Source: Stercorarius parasiticus
Taxonomy: Eukaryota > Chordata > Aves > Charadriiformes > Stercorariidae
Direction of reading: 5' to 3'
Assembly (NCBI GenBank): GCA_013396915.1
Contig: VWZL01002056.1
Coordinates: 716,748 to 780,747 of the forward strand
DNA length: 64,000 nt
Shown: positions 39,540 to 53,364 of the stretch, one piece after another
Numbering within the stretch: the first letter of the stretch is position 1
Layout: the number at the start of each line of letters is the position of its first letter
Program-made: the position numbers and the translations under genes
Notes under the pieces: model-generated
The model's database searches: none
Told to the model about the DNA's origin: nothing
What the model saw: the letters and a program-made list of their open reading frames with translations, nothing else

Positions 39540-40821
39540 ATGTGAGCCAAAAACCTTTGAAAAATAATCAAGATAGGTATACAATAAGATAATACATATA
39601 CAATTTTATTTAGTTTTAGTCCTATTGTTATTTATGACTTATTTATTTTAAAACCATGAACACGTGGTTTGTAGGAGCAAAGATGCAGAATGAGCAAACT
39701 TGTTTCAGTGGTTTGCAAAGGTAATTTTTTATTTTCCTGCCAAGACAAATCAACAGACCTTATCACTGCAATCTAACAAAATGTTGTTGTCTTGTTTAAT
39801 ATAGTAGAATCAAGGTAAAAAAGCCAAGAATTTGGTGCTCTGATGTTAAACGCTTCTAATAATGTGCTATCACTGATATTTTTCTACAGTTAGAACATTT
39901 TGCCGTTTTTTAAGAAATGTTTTAGTCTTGTGCATTTGCTGCACTAGAAGAAAAAGAATTGTTAAAGCTGCAAGTATACACTTTGAAATGAAAGGGCTGT
40001 TATAGTCTGAGTCCAGTTCTTAACTGTTGTTAGTTTTTAATAGAATTATGAAAAAACATAACTGATTAGCTGAGAAAATTTTTCAGAAAAGTTTCAAATA
40101 CTGGCTTGGAATGATGTCAGAAGACATTTTTATGCTGTATAAAGATGTGCTCCATTAGAGAAAACACACTTGCAGACAAATATTTTATTCACATGTACTG
40201 AAAGTTCCTAAAGAAATTGAGAGAATTCTAGAAAATTCTTTATGAAATCAAACACATGTCATCAACATGACGGTATCCACATAAGATTTAAAATCATCAC
40301 ACAATGATAATTTTCCCTCCTTTCCAAGCCTTACAAGAACTGGAAGTGAGCATGTCCAGACATGTTTCAAGTATTCAAGCTACTACTTTTGTGAAAAGTT
40401 GTGCATGCATACCTAAGTAATCAGAACAGATAAATTAATTGTAACTTATATTTCCATTTTTCTGTTTTTCTAACTAGTCCTGTATTTCTAAAACTGTGAA
40501 AAGGGACTTTCAGGAGCTCTAGGAGTTGAAAAAAGGAGATTTTACCAATGGATAACAACATAAAGAATAGAGATGATTTTAAAATAGATTTATTTTTTTC
40601 ATGAACATTCCTCTTAAAATTTGCCTTTTTCTTTTCATCAAGAAACATTAGAAATTTAAAATTACTCAACCAGAAATATCTTGAGAGTGTTTCAACCCCC
40701 CAGCTTCTCACAAAGCACTCTGTAGATTATGAAAGCATATGTTTTTTTCTTGATGGCTTGCAACTATTGCTCTGGATCATTTTATGATCAGCAACTTCAG
40801 GGTACTAGGACATCTGCCAAA

Positions 40822-40857
40822 AAAGTAAGTACATTTCTTCTTTACTGTACTTACTTT
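40822..40857. repeat. Perfect 12-bp inverted repeat (hairpin) in the INSC 3' UTR candidate
   Basis: AAAGTAAGTACA at 40822-40833 is exactly complementary to TGTACTTACTTT at 40846-40857, with a 12-nt pyrimidine-rich loop. If transcribed it would fold into a stable stem-loop. No role is evident from sequence. Confidence 0.85.
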
Positions 40858-42680
40858 GTAGATATGTTAAACAGCTTAATTCATTAATGTTTATTTAGTA
40901 TTATTTGGTGTTTAGATGAAAGACACCAGGAAATTGCTAAACTGTGATTGCCTTCTGCATTTTCTGTGTCTGAGAAATCTGTCCTGCTTCAAGCAGTCAG
41001 AAATGGTGGGTACATTTTTATCCCCTTGAGTATATGGGTTAAGAAGTCTCTGCCTTAACATTTCTTCCTTGTGATCTCTTCATTTAACGATGAAGTCTAT
41101 CTTGAACGAAGTTTTAAAACTTTAGAAAACATACAATGAACTCTGTCATAAGCAACTACTCAAAGATAAGCGTTGGATCAGATGTTTCACAGATGTGATC
41201 TTCTAGTAAGAGCAGAGATGAATTCTCCTTTGTTTGCTTACTTTGAGACAGCTCCTTAAACTTCCAAGATTGTTAAGATGTATGGTACTGTACAGCTTTA
41301 AAAATATTATACCAGTGAAGGACTTTAACACTTTCCTCACTAAGTCAAAATACATGTATGAACCATGGATGCTTTAAATGGTAAAATCAACATTCTTGGT
41401 ATAAACAATGAGCTCATAAATCTCATCAAAAAATGAACTCTAAGGTCCCATTGCTATCATGCTGATAGTGTGATAATCCCTAATAGAATACAACACATCA
41501 AATTCTGTTGTGAACCTGCTGTACCAAACCTTGTTCTGTCAGCTGCAACTAACACTAGACATAGTAGTTTGTAAATGGGGTAGGCTTTATTCCATAATAG
41601 GTCAAGTTAAAATCTCATTTTCAAAAAATGTCCACACGTGTAAAGTGAACTGAAGTAGCTATTAAGAAAATTCCATTATGACCCATAATGTTTTTAAAGC
41701 CATTTCTAACAGGTCAATCAAATATTCAGTGAGCAGACCTGTAGCAAGGAATGAGTCAAATTTGTTCTCAGATACAATAATGTAAATCCACATCCTTTTA
41801 CTACAGATACTCTCAATCTGTAAATACGAGGCCATAGTTCTAGGTCCGTATTGTCCATTTACATGTGTTCATATTATGAATGTAGCTGTTTACATTACAG
41901 GAACAAAATACATTTAGGTGGATCTCATATTTGTAGTAGAAAATATATCTTGAAAGAGCCAGTTCACCTAAGTGTCATCAAAACCATTTTTGCTAGGTCT
42001 GAATTTTTCACCTAAAGTATTGCAGTTTATTTTTGTATACACTAAATTTTATAAGAAAATAAGCATACCTCTTCCTTTCCTCTTAATTAAATTGGAAATA
42101 AAAAGTCATTAAAGATACTGAAATATTATTTTCTCATTATATCTGAATGAATTCTGGATTGAAGATGTTTTCTTTGAAAGTGACTTTTCAGTTTTTAAAC
42201 CAAAAAAAAGGAGAATGGTTTAAACCAGAATAAACATGTTTAATTTCAATGTAGTATGAAATAAAATATTTCATATCAAAAGATTTTCACTAAAACATGT
42301 CTTTTGGTGAATCAGTCATTGGACTCCCTGTGTATAGACATATAAAGTTAGCAGAGTGAGGTAGAGTATGTGTAATACATTTACATACTAATTCATATAC
42401 GTGGACTCATTGACTTATAGAGACTGCATGTAGATTAGATATTAGCTTAATCATTCCAGAAACTGAGTGTTATGCTTGTCATAAAAGTTGTAGTTTCATT
42501 TAAGTTTTTCTGAACATTTTACGTTTTAAATGATATTAGAAATGTTAGACAAACATGCAGTGAACTGCAGGATCCTTTGTAACTTTGATTTACATTCCAG
42601 TGACTTTGGACAATTGTTCAAATTTCAGCTTTACTTTGAACTGGTTACAGATATTCAGGGCCCAGATGTTTCATTCATAG

Positions 42681-42686
42681 AATAAA
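42681..42686 (+). promoter_or_regulatory. INSC: Candidate polyadenylation signal AATAAA (preferred distal site)
   Basis: AATAAA followed by TTTATTGTGTGTTTGGTAC, a GT-rich downstream element at the expected distance. Chosen over 42097-42102 and 42260-42265, which lack an equally clear GT-rich element. Confidence 0.4.
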
Positions 42687-44668
42687 ATTTTTTTCTCAGT
42701 TTATTGTGTGTTTGGTACATGAATCATTTATGTGGAATGTTACTTGTCTAACCTATTCTTTTAAAAATAATATTTGTATCTACAAGGCATAAGATGATGT
42801 CTTGGTAAATTGGATGTCTTACCTATTTTTAGGATTGCCCGTTAGCATCCAAATGATCAGACTTCGTCTGTAGAGCGTCGTGTTGCCTAGTACAAGACTG
42901 ATTCTGGTGTTTATATGGCTTGTTCCAAATATGTATGTTGACCATCTCCTTTCAAATAACAACAATGAACGGTCAAAATAACATTAGCTTTTGTATTTTG
43001 AGAAATATGCTTTGATTTTCAGTTTAAATTTATATTAAATTTAATGTGTTTAAAGTAACACTCTAGACGCTAAATTATTCACTAGTGTGAACTTCTAAGG
43101 GGAGGGAGGGAAGATGGCATTGAACATTGAAACATAGGTCTAGAGTGAATTTGTTCATTTGAGTTGGAAGTGCTTAGCTGGTGGGGAGGTGGGTGAATGT
43201 TTCAGCTCTTGACAGGCTAAAGAACCAGAAACAAGGAAAGCACAGGGTTATCTATTTTAGATACTTCTATGCTTTGCAGAAATCCTTATCTCTACTTTCT
43301 AGTTTGCTCTTGGGCCTGAGTTTCTCTAGCTATAACAAATTTCTGCCTCTTAGAAGTGTTATTTGTACAATTGGTAGTTATCTGAATAGAAGAGAGTTAA
43401 ATTCCAAGGTCCGTTCCTGGTAATTATTATGTCGATAAGTTTTCTGCTGAGAAACTAAGTAACAAAAATCGCTTGTTAAAGAAATGTCCTCTAGATCACC
43501 TAGAACAAAAAGAAATGTTTAATGTTCCCACAACAGAGGGAAGAACCAGCATATTCTCCAGAAAACTTAAGAGAAAACATGTATAATAGTACTCTTCCGA
43601 GTATTGGTAATTTTACAAGCAGACTTGCTAACTAAGTTTATGAATTGATCATGCCCCTGCGAAATAATTACTGAATCAAAGTAATAAAGGAAAACCACTA
43701 GACTTACAGACAAAACACTGGGAAATAAAAGATTTTTCTCTTTCCTTTTCAACAGCTAATCAGTGACTTTCTGTTTTAATAATTCAAGTGTGCCTAGAAC
43801 CCAATGGAACCTATGGGAAACCAGCGCAAAAGAAAAAGTGTAGTAGGTAATACTGCTAATTTGCTTTAGAGAGAAATTAAAAAGGATCAAAAGGCTTAAA
43901 TGGTGTGAAGAAGGAGGTGTGTCTGACCTGGTACCTTTTCTATCACTGTTGCGATCACCTGTGTCACAAATGTCTAACTGAAAAGTACACTGGTTGTACT
44001 CTTTTCTTCAAGCTTTCCAGATATTACTACTGTCTTCTAACTAGCTTTTGTCCATGTCCTCCACAACCTTTAGAATGTGACCTAACAGTGCACGCACGTC
44101 TTCAAAGTAACTTACAGATTTCAGTGTATATAAAAATTTAGTCTGAATTATTTTTTTTACACCGCATAATGTAAAAATCTTTTTGAGTAGTTCTGGAAGG
44201 ATATACCTAACAAAATATGTCCGTTATGTATGCTCATCAGGTAAGGCAAAGTTTATGATAAATTGAGAAGATATATCTAAAAAGGTCTCGAAACAGCCAT
44301 GTGTGTTTTCATTTCTATCAAAAGAATAATTATGGAATGGGCCCGAATCATCTAGGGAAGCCTTCTTTGGAGCTATGGTAAGTCAGTGTGCCTGCACTGC
44401 AGGAAAGAAGAGCCAGAGCTAACCACCAGGTTTCAAGATTCTTACTAGAATTAGAACTGTAGAGATCTAACACATAACATAACAGAAACATAAATAAAAT
44501 CTCACAATATGAAGCTAAGGATAAACAACTTGTAAAATTTTGTGATAAACATGAACATTTAAGGAGTATGCTTTGTACATTAAGTAACATGCCTGTTTAC
44601 ACATACTTGCTTCCACTTCCAAAGCAAGATACAATGCCCTTTGTCACAGCTCTTCACTTTTGTACTGC

Positions 44669-44691
44669 TTTATTATTATTATTATTTATTG
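44669..44691. repeat. (TTA)n microsatellite
   Basis: Five to six TTA units ending TTTATTG; short simple repeat. Confidence 0.85.
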
Positions 44692-46796
44692 TTGAAAAGG
44701 CCACACTTTTTTTCAGAGCAGCAATTGCTACAAATTAGAGATTTCAAAAGTGTAGCCCATCTTTAGGGATGGATAAACAGGAAAGTGACTAAATACCATG
44801 AAGCAAAGCTGATCATTTACATGAGTGTGTCATCCTTAAAAGGACACAAGCTTTGTAGAATGAGATAGGCTAGTTAATGGCTTAGAATATCTGGAATAGA
44901 AGAAATCTATCATGTGCTTTACTCTAGGGGGGAATTCTCATCTGTTTTGAAGTTCAATTCTGTAAGTATAGTCCAGACCAGTAATTTAGGGACTTTCTGT
45001 AGACCACAGAAAGAAGTGGGCAGTATTTTCTCTCTGAGGATGACTGCCCAAGACAGAGAGTATACATAATGCCATGGAACTGCCTTTTTTTTCCAGCAGC
45101 TATGGAAAAAAGTGCTGATGATTTGTTTGGAGGAGATGTCTAAACACCTCAACATCTAACTATTAGTTCAGACCATGTGAGATGAATTCCAGACTCAGTC
45201 TGGAGACAAAAGGAAGGCACTTTTTCAGCTGGGGTTTCACATGCTGTTTATGTATCAAATACAATTAAAATCAAATCAGAGGGTGGACAACAGGTGGGAA
45301 GCCAGAAAATTTTGCATCAGATTCCCCCTTTGAAATTACTAACTGAGACATTATTTTCCTGTCTGGTATGCACTAGATGGTGACTCCTGTTTGCCAGTGT
45401 CGTAAGCCAAGGAATAGCTGGACCAACTTATCAAGCTCAGAATATTATACCAGATTTTACACTTCTTATTAGAGAAAAATCTCTTATATTTAAAAAGAGG
45501 GAGAGAGAAAACAGGTCACGGGACACTAACTCAGAAGTGAGCTATCCTGGACAGTATGTGAAATACCATTGAGCTAATAAATAGCATTGCACATCAGGAA
45601 AGCTACTACTCACCAGAAAACAAACAAACTCCCCCTCAAACACACCATCCCTTCTTCCCCAAAACGTAATAAGTTGAGCTCTAAGGAGAAAAAAATTCCT
45701 TTTACATTTCTGACTGGTTTAGAATGATCTTGTACTGTTATTATCTTGTCTTTACCCGTCAAGTTTTGTTCTTTGGCTTCATTTGTATTAAAAATCTCAT
45801 GATAATTACTGTTACATTAATAAATTTTTTTTCCTTGAACTCAAAATGTTTAGCTCGAAATGTGGTGTTAGATAAATAAGTGATGAAAAAATGAAAACCA
45901 GATGCTGAACAAATACAAAGCCAAAACTTGAAAAACTTGAAGAGATTTCTCTTTAGAAATGCATTCCTGCATAAACACATATTAAAACAAGGGTTTGATT
46001 AAACAGCTTCTTAACGAAGTAGATAACTGAAAAATTGTGTGAAGATGTTCCTCTTTGAAGTCATGAAAAACTGTGTTATGGTTACGGATAAATCTGATAT
46101 TTCCAGCTCTTAAAGACTCAAGAGAACTTCAGAAATTGTGTGGTTTGGAGTTTTTCACTTAGCTGCTTGAGATGATGAGGTGAAGCTTTTATAAGTTAAT
46201 ACCATAAGATAAATATAGGTGTATCTTAAAACCAATATCTATTAATGTGCCATTTCACAGACATCATCACTGTATAGTAGGCCAGAGATACAGAAGCTCT
46301 TGGATATGCTCTTTTGCTGGACTGTAATAAATTTATTTACCCCCTTCTTCCCCCATGATTAGGGGAAAGAACAGAGGCAACAGTATTTCAATAGCTATAG
46401 AGGATTTTATCAACATTTGTATTCTGAATTTTTGCACTTTGCCAGACAGCTACCAGGCTTGGAGCACAGGATAATAGTAAGAAAGGACCCTTCATTACAA
46501 GGCAAGCCTGGGACCTAGCAGCATCACGGGTAACACACTGATCAATGAGGACTATTTTCAGATGGTTCAGGCCATCCTATTGGAAGCTGTGCTGGCATGT
46601 TATAAGCATAAATGGAAGTTGTTTGCTATCAAGGCTATTGCCAACTCCTTGCATGGAGGTCTCTGCTGCTGTGCTTACTGTGGCTTAAGCACTGAGCTAG
46701 CAAACCTTAGCAACCCTTTCTTGAATCAAGAATATTCTTTCCATCAACGCTGCAGATGATGATGTGGTGGTTCACAACTGTGTTCCTTTCTAATTT

Positions 46797-47211
46797 CATA
46801 GAATCATAGAATTGTTAGGGTTGGAAGGGACCTTGAAGATCATCTAGTTCCAACCCCCCTGCCATGGGCAGGGACACCTCGCACTAGATCAGGTTGCTCA
46901 GAGCCCCGTCCAGCCTGGCCTTAAAAAATTCCAGGGATGGGGCTTCCACCACCTCTCTGGGCAACCTGTTCCAGTGTCTCACCACCCTCATGGTAAAGAA
47001 CTTCTTCCTAACGTCCAGTCTGAATCGACCCATCTCTAGTTTTAATCCATTCCCTCTAGTCCTACCATTACCCGGCATCCTAAAAAGTCCCTCACCAGCT
47101 TTCTTGTAGGCCCCCTTAAGCTACTGGTAGGCGACTATAAGGTCTCCTTGGAGCCTTCTTTTCTCCAGACTGAAAAACCCCAACTCTCTCAGTCTGTCCT
47201 CATAGGAGAGG
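46797..47211 (-). mobile_element. CR1 LINE, 5'-truncated (CR1-J/C-like)
   Basis: Second minus-strand CR1. The plus strand begins CATAGAATCATAGAATTG and GGTTGGAAGGGACC, then CCATGGGCAGGGACACCTC and GTCCAGCCTGGCC, the reverse complement of a CR1 3' UTR. On the minus strand the frame at 46884-47078 encodes LKLEMGRFRLDVRKKFFTMR, then [19 protein letters not shown], the C-terminal end of CR1 ORF2. The segment up to 47211 (CTTTTCTCCAGACTG...CATAGGAGAGG) continues the ORF2 pattern but the frame is broken. The CCATGGGCAGGGACACCTC block suggests a CR1-J/C-type subfamily; assignment by eye only. Confidence 0.93.
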
Positions 47212-48909
47212 TTTTTTCTCTATGCTTTTCCACCTGATGTCAACTGATTAACGCTTGCCTTAAGAGTGAATCACAGCTGAAGAATTTGCATGATCCAATA
47301 TAAGGGAAAGCAACTGAAAGATCAAATCCAACATCTTGTGAGCTCCAAGACAGTGACGTGTTTTAGAGTGTGTTTGCTGGTGCTGTCTCATTGCTCTGTT
47401 ACATCTGCATCAAGGTAATCCTTTGGTGTAGCACCTTGGCTAAAAGGTTGTTTTCTCATTTGCACCATCTGACAAATATTTCTCCTCAGATACTAAAATC
47501 TTATTTATTTTTCCCTTTTGAAAGCATTTTACTTAGAATAGTTACCAAAATGCTGGACAGCGCAACCAGATGGAATTTCTGGATTCCGCTGCAAAGATCA
47601 GATGAATGTGCATGAATTGTTTGTACTCTCATTTTTTGTCTCTCTAAAAACTACAGGGGTGGAGTGTTCCTTTCCATCTTTTTGTATGATACAAAGTTCT
47701 CTAAGATCCCCAATTTCATTGGAGGGCACTTAAAGATAATATATTAAAGAACATTAATACAAAGACCAGCACCTTTGGCAGTACCAACATGTTCTTTGTG
47801 TTTGTGACCCTATGATATTCCATGTGTGGAAATGTCTTTGTAGCTTGTTCTGAAGTTAATAATCTGATATGGATTTAACCGAGATGGTTGCCTTTTGTGT
47901 CCAAGCACATTTTCAGCTGCAGCATTCATTCAAAAGGAAAAGCTGAATTCAAACATTTTTTCCATTGATGCATCTATTGTTTGCAAGCTCATCTGAGTGC
48001 CCCTTTCGTGTGGCAATACTTCTGTTACTTCTCATACTCAATTGAAGTTCTGCCTTCTTCATTTATCCATTGATCATGTTCATAATTTGTTCACTTTTCT
48101 CATTATGTGTATCAATAAGAAAATGTCCCAGATCTGAGACATTTTTCTGATGGCACAGTTTTGATTTTTATTCATGACAAAGGATGTATTTAAGGTCTTA
48201 TTTGTTGCTAATCACGTTAAAGATCTTTCTTTGTATGCTGAAATCCACCTATCAATTTCAGGTCCAGGTTCCACATAAGTTCCACTAAAGCCTTCAGAGG
48301 AAAATTCACGTGCCAGTACTGCAGTTGTAACCTTTTAAATTAGAAATTTTGATTTTATCTGTAGTGTTCGTTACATGTCTAATATCTTTCTAAATGGACT
48401 AGTTCTCTTTCTTACTTCATCACTCTGCTACCTAGAGCAGATACATTCATCTGGGGTTTGAGTTGAACAGTCAAAAATACATTGAACTCTTTTTTTCCTC
48501 CTTTGTTAGTTTAGCTCACCTATTTGTTCTTGCAGTTGTCAATGATTAATTGTGAATGATCTGTGAAGCGTTAAACGGACTGTATACTAATGATATGTTA
48601 ACTATGCATTATCCTATAAACCACAAAAGCAGAACACATGTAGTGTAATCATCGTGAACAGAAAAAAGATATTAATGCACCATGAATTTATTCATAGTGG
48701 AGAGGAGGAGAATTACTTTGGGAGGCAAGGCAAAATATTGCTGGTGAAAGAAGAGTAAGTCTCTTTCTAGGATCTTGAGGGGAGGTGGAGAAGCCAGAGA
48801 AAATTTACATAACTGAAATACTGGATGTGGAATTGCATAAATCAATATAACCTCTAATTTTATTTGGAGAATGGCACCTATTAGATAACTTTTCCTCCAA
48901 CCTAGTTTC

Positions 48910-48945
48910 AGAAAAAAAAGGAAAAAAAAAAGAGGGTGGGGGCGG
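48910..48945. repeat. Polypurine A/G tract
   Basis: A-runs broken by GG, then AGAGGGTGGGGGCGG: a 36-bp almost pure purine run on the plus strand. Confidence 0.9.
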
Positions 48946-51900
48946 ATGCTGTAGCTGTTTTAATTCTGATTCAAAGGTTTTAAATTGGTGGAGGCAGGGG
49001 CAATAATTAAAAAGGCTGCTGAAAATTAAATCATTAAAACATAGTTTTGGTACAGAGGTGTTATTGACATCAGGATCTCAGACTTCAAGTATTTTGAATT
49101 AGTTATCAGATACTTTTGAGGAAAAACATCTTTCACTAAAGAAGTATGGATACATTTTTATTCAGAAAATTTCTTTCTTAAATAGGTTATATTTTTAATT
49201 AAAAATGTTTTTATTGAAATAAACACAAATGGACCTGCTCTGCTATTTTAAAAAGCTAACTAGAAAATAAAAACTATTTAGTTTGAAGAAGAGCCACAAT
49301 ACAAATCAATTAAAAATTCTTTAACCATTACTCTGTTTTCTAGGGTCTTGCTGCATATGAATAAATACACCAGGCCATTCTCTGGTGAGTGTCAATAGAC
49401 AAACTATATATTTTATGAAGATTCTGAGGATACTTTTTCTAGTATAAAACTATTTCCAGGTCTTAGCTGTAATCAGTAGAATAAAATATGGCTGCTGGTA
49501 AGTAAAAATGTTAGAAGTATGAAGTATTCCTTCTAATAAATTTCAGTTTAGCAGTTCTTCTAAGGCCCAGTGGCTGCACTAGTGGAATAAACATCTCAGT
49601 TACAAACTGTCCTGAGGTCCTGAAAGAACTCTTCACCACCCAGTGACTCTCAGCAGTTCCAGATACTCGATTTGCCTTTGCATAAGATTTTATCAAACAA
49701 GTTATCATATTTTTGTTCTTTTAGGACATTTCACAGAGGTTGTATATCCATTTTTGCCTTGAGTCCAGGCACTCCAGTGTCAACAGACCAAAGAAAACTT
49801 AGTTTCACCCAGGGGCTACTTTTTCAGCCACAGGCAAGTGAACAAACATTATATGGTTTTACTTCTAGCGGTTTTGTAGTCCTACCCTGCAACCTGAAGG
49901 TCTGTTTCACGTAGGAGGCCAAGAGCCAGGAAATGTATGAAGTACAAGCAACAGTGAAGGTCTTGCTGAAGGTGCTTTCTCCTGTTGAAGATTCAACCAA
50001 GTCATCTTCATTTGGAGAATGCTCCATGGCCCCTAATGAGTTCAGGTGTCTATTGCTTTCATTCAGTATCCTTTGGACTTTTTTACTTTTTCAAAAAATC
50101 TCTTGAGCGTTAACGCCTTTCTGTTCACATCAGGACAGCTGAGAACTGCAGCCCTGTGGATAATTCTGATTTTGTCTGCATACCTCTTTTTTTCCGCTTT
50201 ATTTGTAAGTCTTGCTCACTGAAGAACCATCTTTGTTACTATTTGTTTCCTCATGGCAGGCTTTTCTGAAATCTAGAAAACTGCAATCAAAACTCACCAT
50301 ATAACTAATATATTTCTTCTGTGTACAGACAGCATTATTTTGGTAATACTGAAGTATTTTCTGGAACACTTAATGTTAAAGATTAGCCAATTTTGCCAGG
50401 GACAGTTGCTCATACTGTTCTCCTCCAGTCGCATGCTTTTAGTCAAGTCAATAAACTGCATTTAACAGCTCAAGTAAAAAGTCTTTTTTCAATTTTAACT
50501 TATTTTTAAACAAGGAAGCAATTTTAAAAGCTTAACATGAAGATTTGATTTTTAAAAAACAGAAAGCAATCAGAAGAATCTTGTAAAAGGAGTCAATTCT
50601 CATGTAGCGGCCCAAGGTTTTACCATAGGCTGCATTTTTCTTTTTTCTTGAGGAGGAGCACAATGTTGCTATTGTTCAGTTTCATGTTAGTTCTGGCTGC
50701 TTTTCTACAAATCCCATTGACAATACAGTAATCTAGAGGCCCCTTTACAGCGTGGTGGGAAAGGAATTGAAACAATAACGTTTTAAATATTCTTAAAAAG
50801 TACTTGATGGTTTTTTAACTCGTTCAAGTAACCCAGTCACACAAGTAAGGACATTTTAAAAAGTCTTAGTGATGCATTTGAATCTTATCTTACTTCCTAA
50901 AATATTTAAAAGCCAATTTTCCTTACATGTGTAATGTCTCTAGTCAGTTTGGCGGTTTTAATCTGGGTGAAATCTGAATAAGATTAAGTAATCTACAGAC
51001 CTGCAAATGAACCTTTCTGAAGTCTTTAAAATACTATTGAACTCAGCAGAAATATATGATCATTATGCACTACTATGCATACAAATTCTCTTCCAAGTCT
51101 TAAGGGATGAATGTAGCCAGAAAGCCAGCTTCTCTTGGGGCCACCTGGTCACATGAAAAAAAATCACACAAAACATTTTCTTGGCCTGGGAACTGTTTAG
51201 GATTAATTTTGTCTTCCAATATTCTTTAAAAAAATGTAAAATATGTCTCTAAAGAAAAAGAATATTAAAATGACATTTAGACTACAGAATTTTTTGTAGC
51301 AGGATAAGGCAGTTTTGAGGTTGGTTTTATATATTATCATGTTCTGTGGATTTGAGTTTCTTTTAGAAGAGTCAAGTTCTCTAAAATAGCAATATCTTGT
51401 TTTATTCCGTGATGCAGATAAATATAAAGTGATGAAAAGTCATTAATTTTACAGAAAACAATGAAAGATGCTACAGCTGTCAGATGAAAGGAGTCGAGGT
51501 CAGTATAAGCAAATGAATATCCATTAATGTTGTGTCTCTTTAATCAAAGATCCAAATTTTATCTGGCCTTGAGTTTAATCTGATATTTATTTAAAAATAT
51601 ATGGTCCCATGGAGACCTAGTGTGCAAATGGGAAGGGAAAGTACCAGGAATCTCTGTCTGGATGTAGCTGGCCAGGAGTATGAGCCCTCTTCCATAATGT
51701 GGGAACTTTAGGCCTCGTGGACCTCTTGTTCCCAATGGAAGTGGATAAAAATGTAGTCATGAAAACCAGGTGAACTGAAGCATGAGGTCTCATTTTTCAT
51801 GAGAGGGGTATATAACTGCAAGTGAAAGTTGAAAAGAATTGAACCCAAGTGTTTAGGAAGGAGACACTACTGGGGCTTGTGTAAACTTGGGAAACAAAAG

Positions 51901-53138
51901 GAAACGAATGTTGCAGGGTCTGGATATGAACACTATAGCTGGAAAACCAACTGTAGTCAGGACTCTAGTTTTAATCACAGTTTCTTTGAAAACGTTGATA
52001 TTTATGAAGTATCAAATGACACGGGAAAAATTAATACAATGCTAGATACTGTTTTATATTAGCAACGACAACACAATTGACAGCTAATCTGCACGTGGTT
52101 TGGTTTACAATAGTGGCATGAGTTCTATAAACTCATTAATTCATTGACACAGATTAGAAAAATGGATGTATTCTTTTTCTGTCAGAACACATAGATGTAA
52201 CCCAAAGCAAAATGAGTCTCTCTGCTTTCCCAACTCATGATGTAGTGCAAACTGAGTTTTCAAAAGCTTCTTTGAGATGTACTTAAGGACTTGCTGGGGG
52301 AGAAGTGGTGACATCTACTGGAATTTTTAAACACTTCATATGTTTCCAAGGCTGCTAGCAAGATATATTTGGTTTGGGTCTAAAGTTGGATGAATAATGC
52401 AGAAACAATTTCTACTTATATCTGTGCAAATTTGGAAGCAAATCTTCAGCCATCTTGGGGTTGCATTTGGTGTCATTTCCTGCACACACTCATAGAGTTA
52501 TTAAACTTTAATCATATAACTGTTGGCAGAAAATAAATGTTAATCTCACACAGGAATACTATGAAAAGTGAATTCCTAATGTGCTTTCTGTAAGCCTGTG
52601 TACCACAAAGCTGATTCCATGAGTTATGTTCATTAGACTAGAGGATGGAAACAATATTAAGTGATTTATGGGACCAACTGCAACTGAAAAGTGAGTTTAT
52701 GCTTGGAGTAGCAACCCCTTATATTAAAAGAAATGAAAAAAAAAATCAATGAGAAAGGAATATGTGAAGCAAATTTCAACCCACTCCCCACATTTCATGG
52801 TAAGAAGGAAGGAAACTCATCCATCATTAAATGCATTCATTAAAAATTATTCGCTCAGACCCATTTAAACCATGTTCTAACTTTAATCTCTTGATTTCTT
52901 GGGGCTAGATTGTGATGTGTACTGCATGCCCAATAAGCATGTGAAGGCTCTTCTTGCATCCTGATGTAGGTCACTTGGACCTTGGGACTGGGCCTGCAGG
53001 AGCAGCAGGGTTATACATCTGCTTCCTCACTCCCCTCAGAGGGAGTGTGCAGAGGGGAGGGAAAGGAGGATGGGATTGCAGAAGATGAAGAAATCCCTCT
53101 TGGCACAAAAAAACCCCCTCTGACTGTCTGGCTGGGGG

Positions 53139-53185
53139 TCAGGGTTTCCCAAAATTTTACTACTATGAACCAGTGATAAGTAATT
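53139..53185. mobile_element. Possible degenerate hAT-type DNA transposon terminus
   Basis: CAGGGTTTCCCAAAATTTTA followed by CTACTATGAACCAGTGAT resembles the CAGGGGTTCCCAAACTTTT...GACCAGT termini of hAT/Charlie-like elements. A matching inverted terminus and an 8-bp target duplication were not found, so this stays tentative. Confidence 0.2.
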
Positions 53186-53364
53186 CCCTCTGGGACAAGG
53201 AAGATGTAAGCAATAAATTGGCCTCTGAGATGTACCCTTGAGGCGTGTTATCCAATGTTATCTGTGTGCTATTGCAATTTACCTATCCCATTGCCTTCAC
53301 TCTATGCCTAATCGTTAACCCTTACAATCCGAAGAGTTTATGACTTTACAAAGTTTACGACCTG

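Larger units (their letters stand above)
39540..42700 (+). other. INSC: Candidate INSC 3' UTR
   Basis: AT-rich sequence without coding character directly after the INSC stop codon. AU-rich ATTTA elements lie near 39628-39650 and a perfect 12-bp inverted repeat at 40822-40857. Candidate polyadenylation signals occur at 42097-42102, 42260-42265 and 42681-42686. The last has a GT-rich stretch (TTGTGTGTTTGGT) about 15-30 nt downstream, the usual arrangement, and is preferred as the distal end. A shorter UTR ending at an earlier or non-canonical signal cannot be excluded. Confidence 0.45.

Noticed and set aside
46481..46759. About 92 open codons on the plus strand next to the CR1 at 46797
   Set aside because: Cysteine-rich and protein-like in places, but no family is recognised, there are no clear splice sites, and the run ends just before the CR1; chance is more likely.
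49191..49206. ATTTTTAATTAAAAAT perfect palindrome
   Set aside because: Pure A/T symmetry of this length arises readily in such AT-rich sequence.
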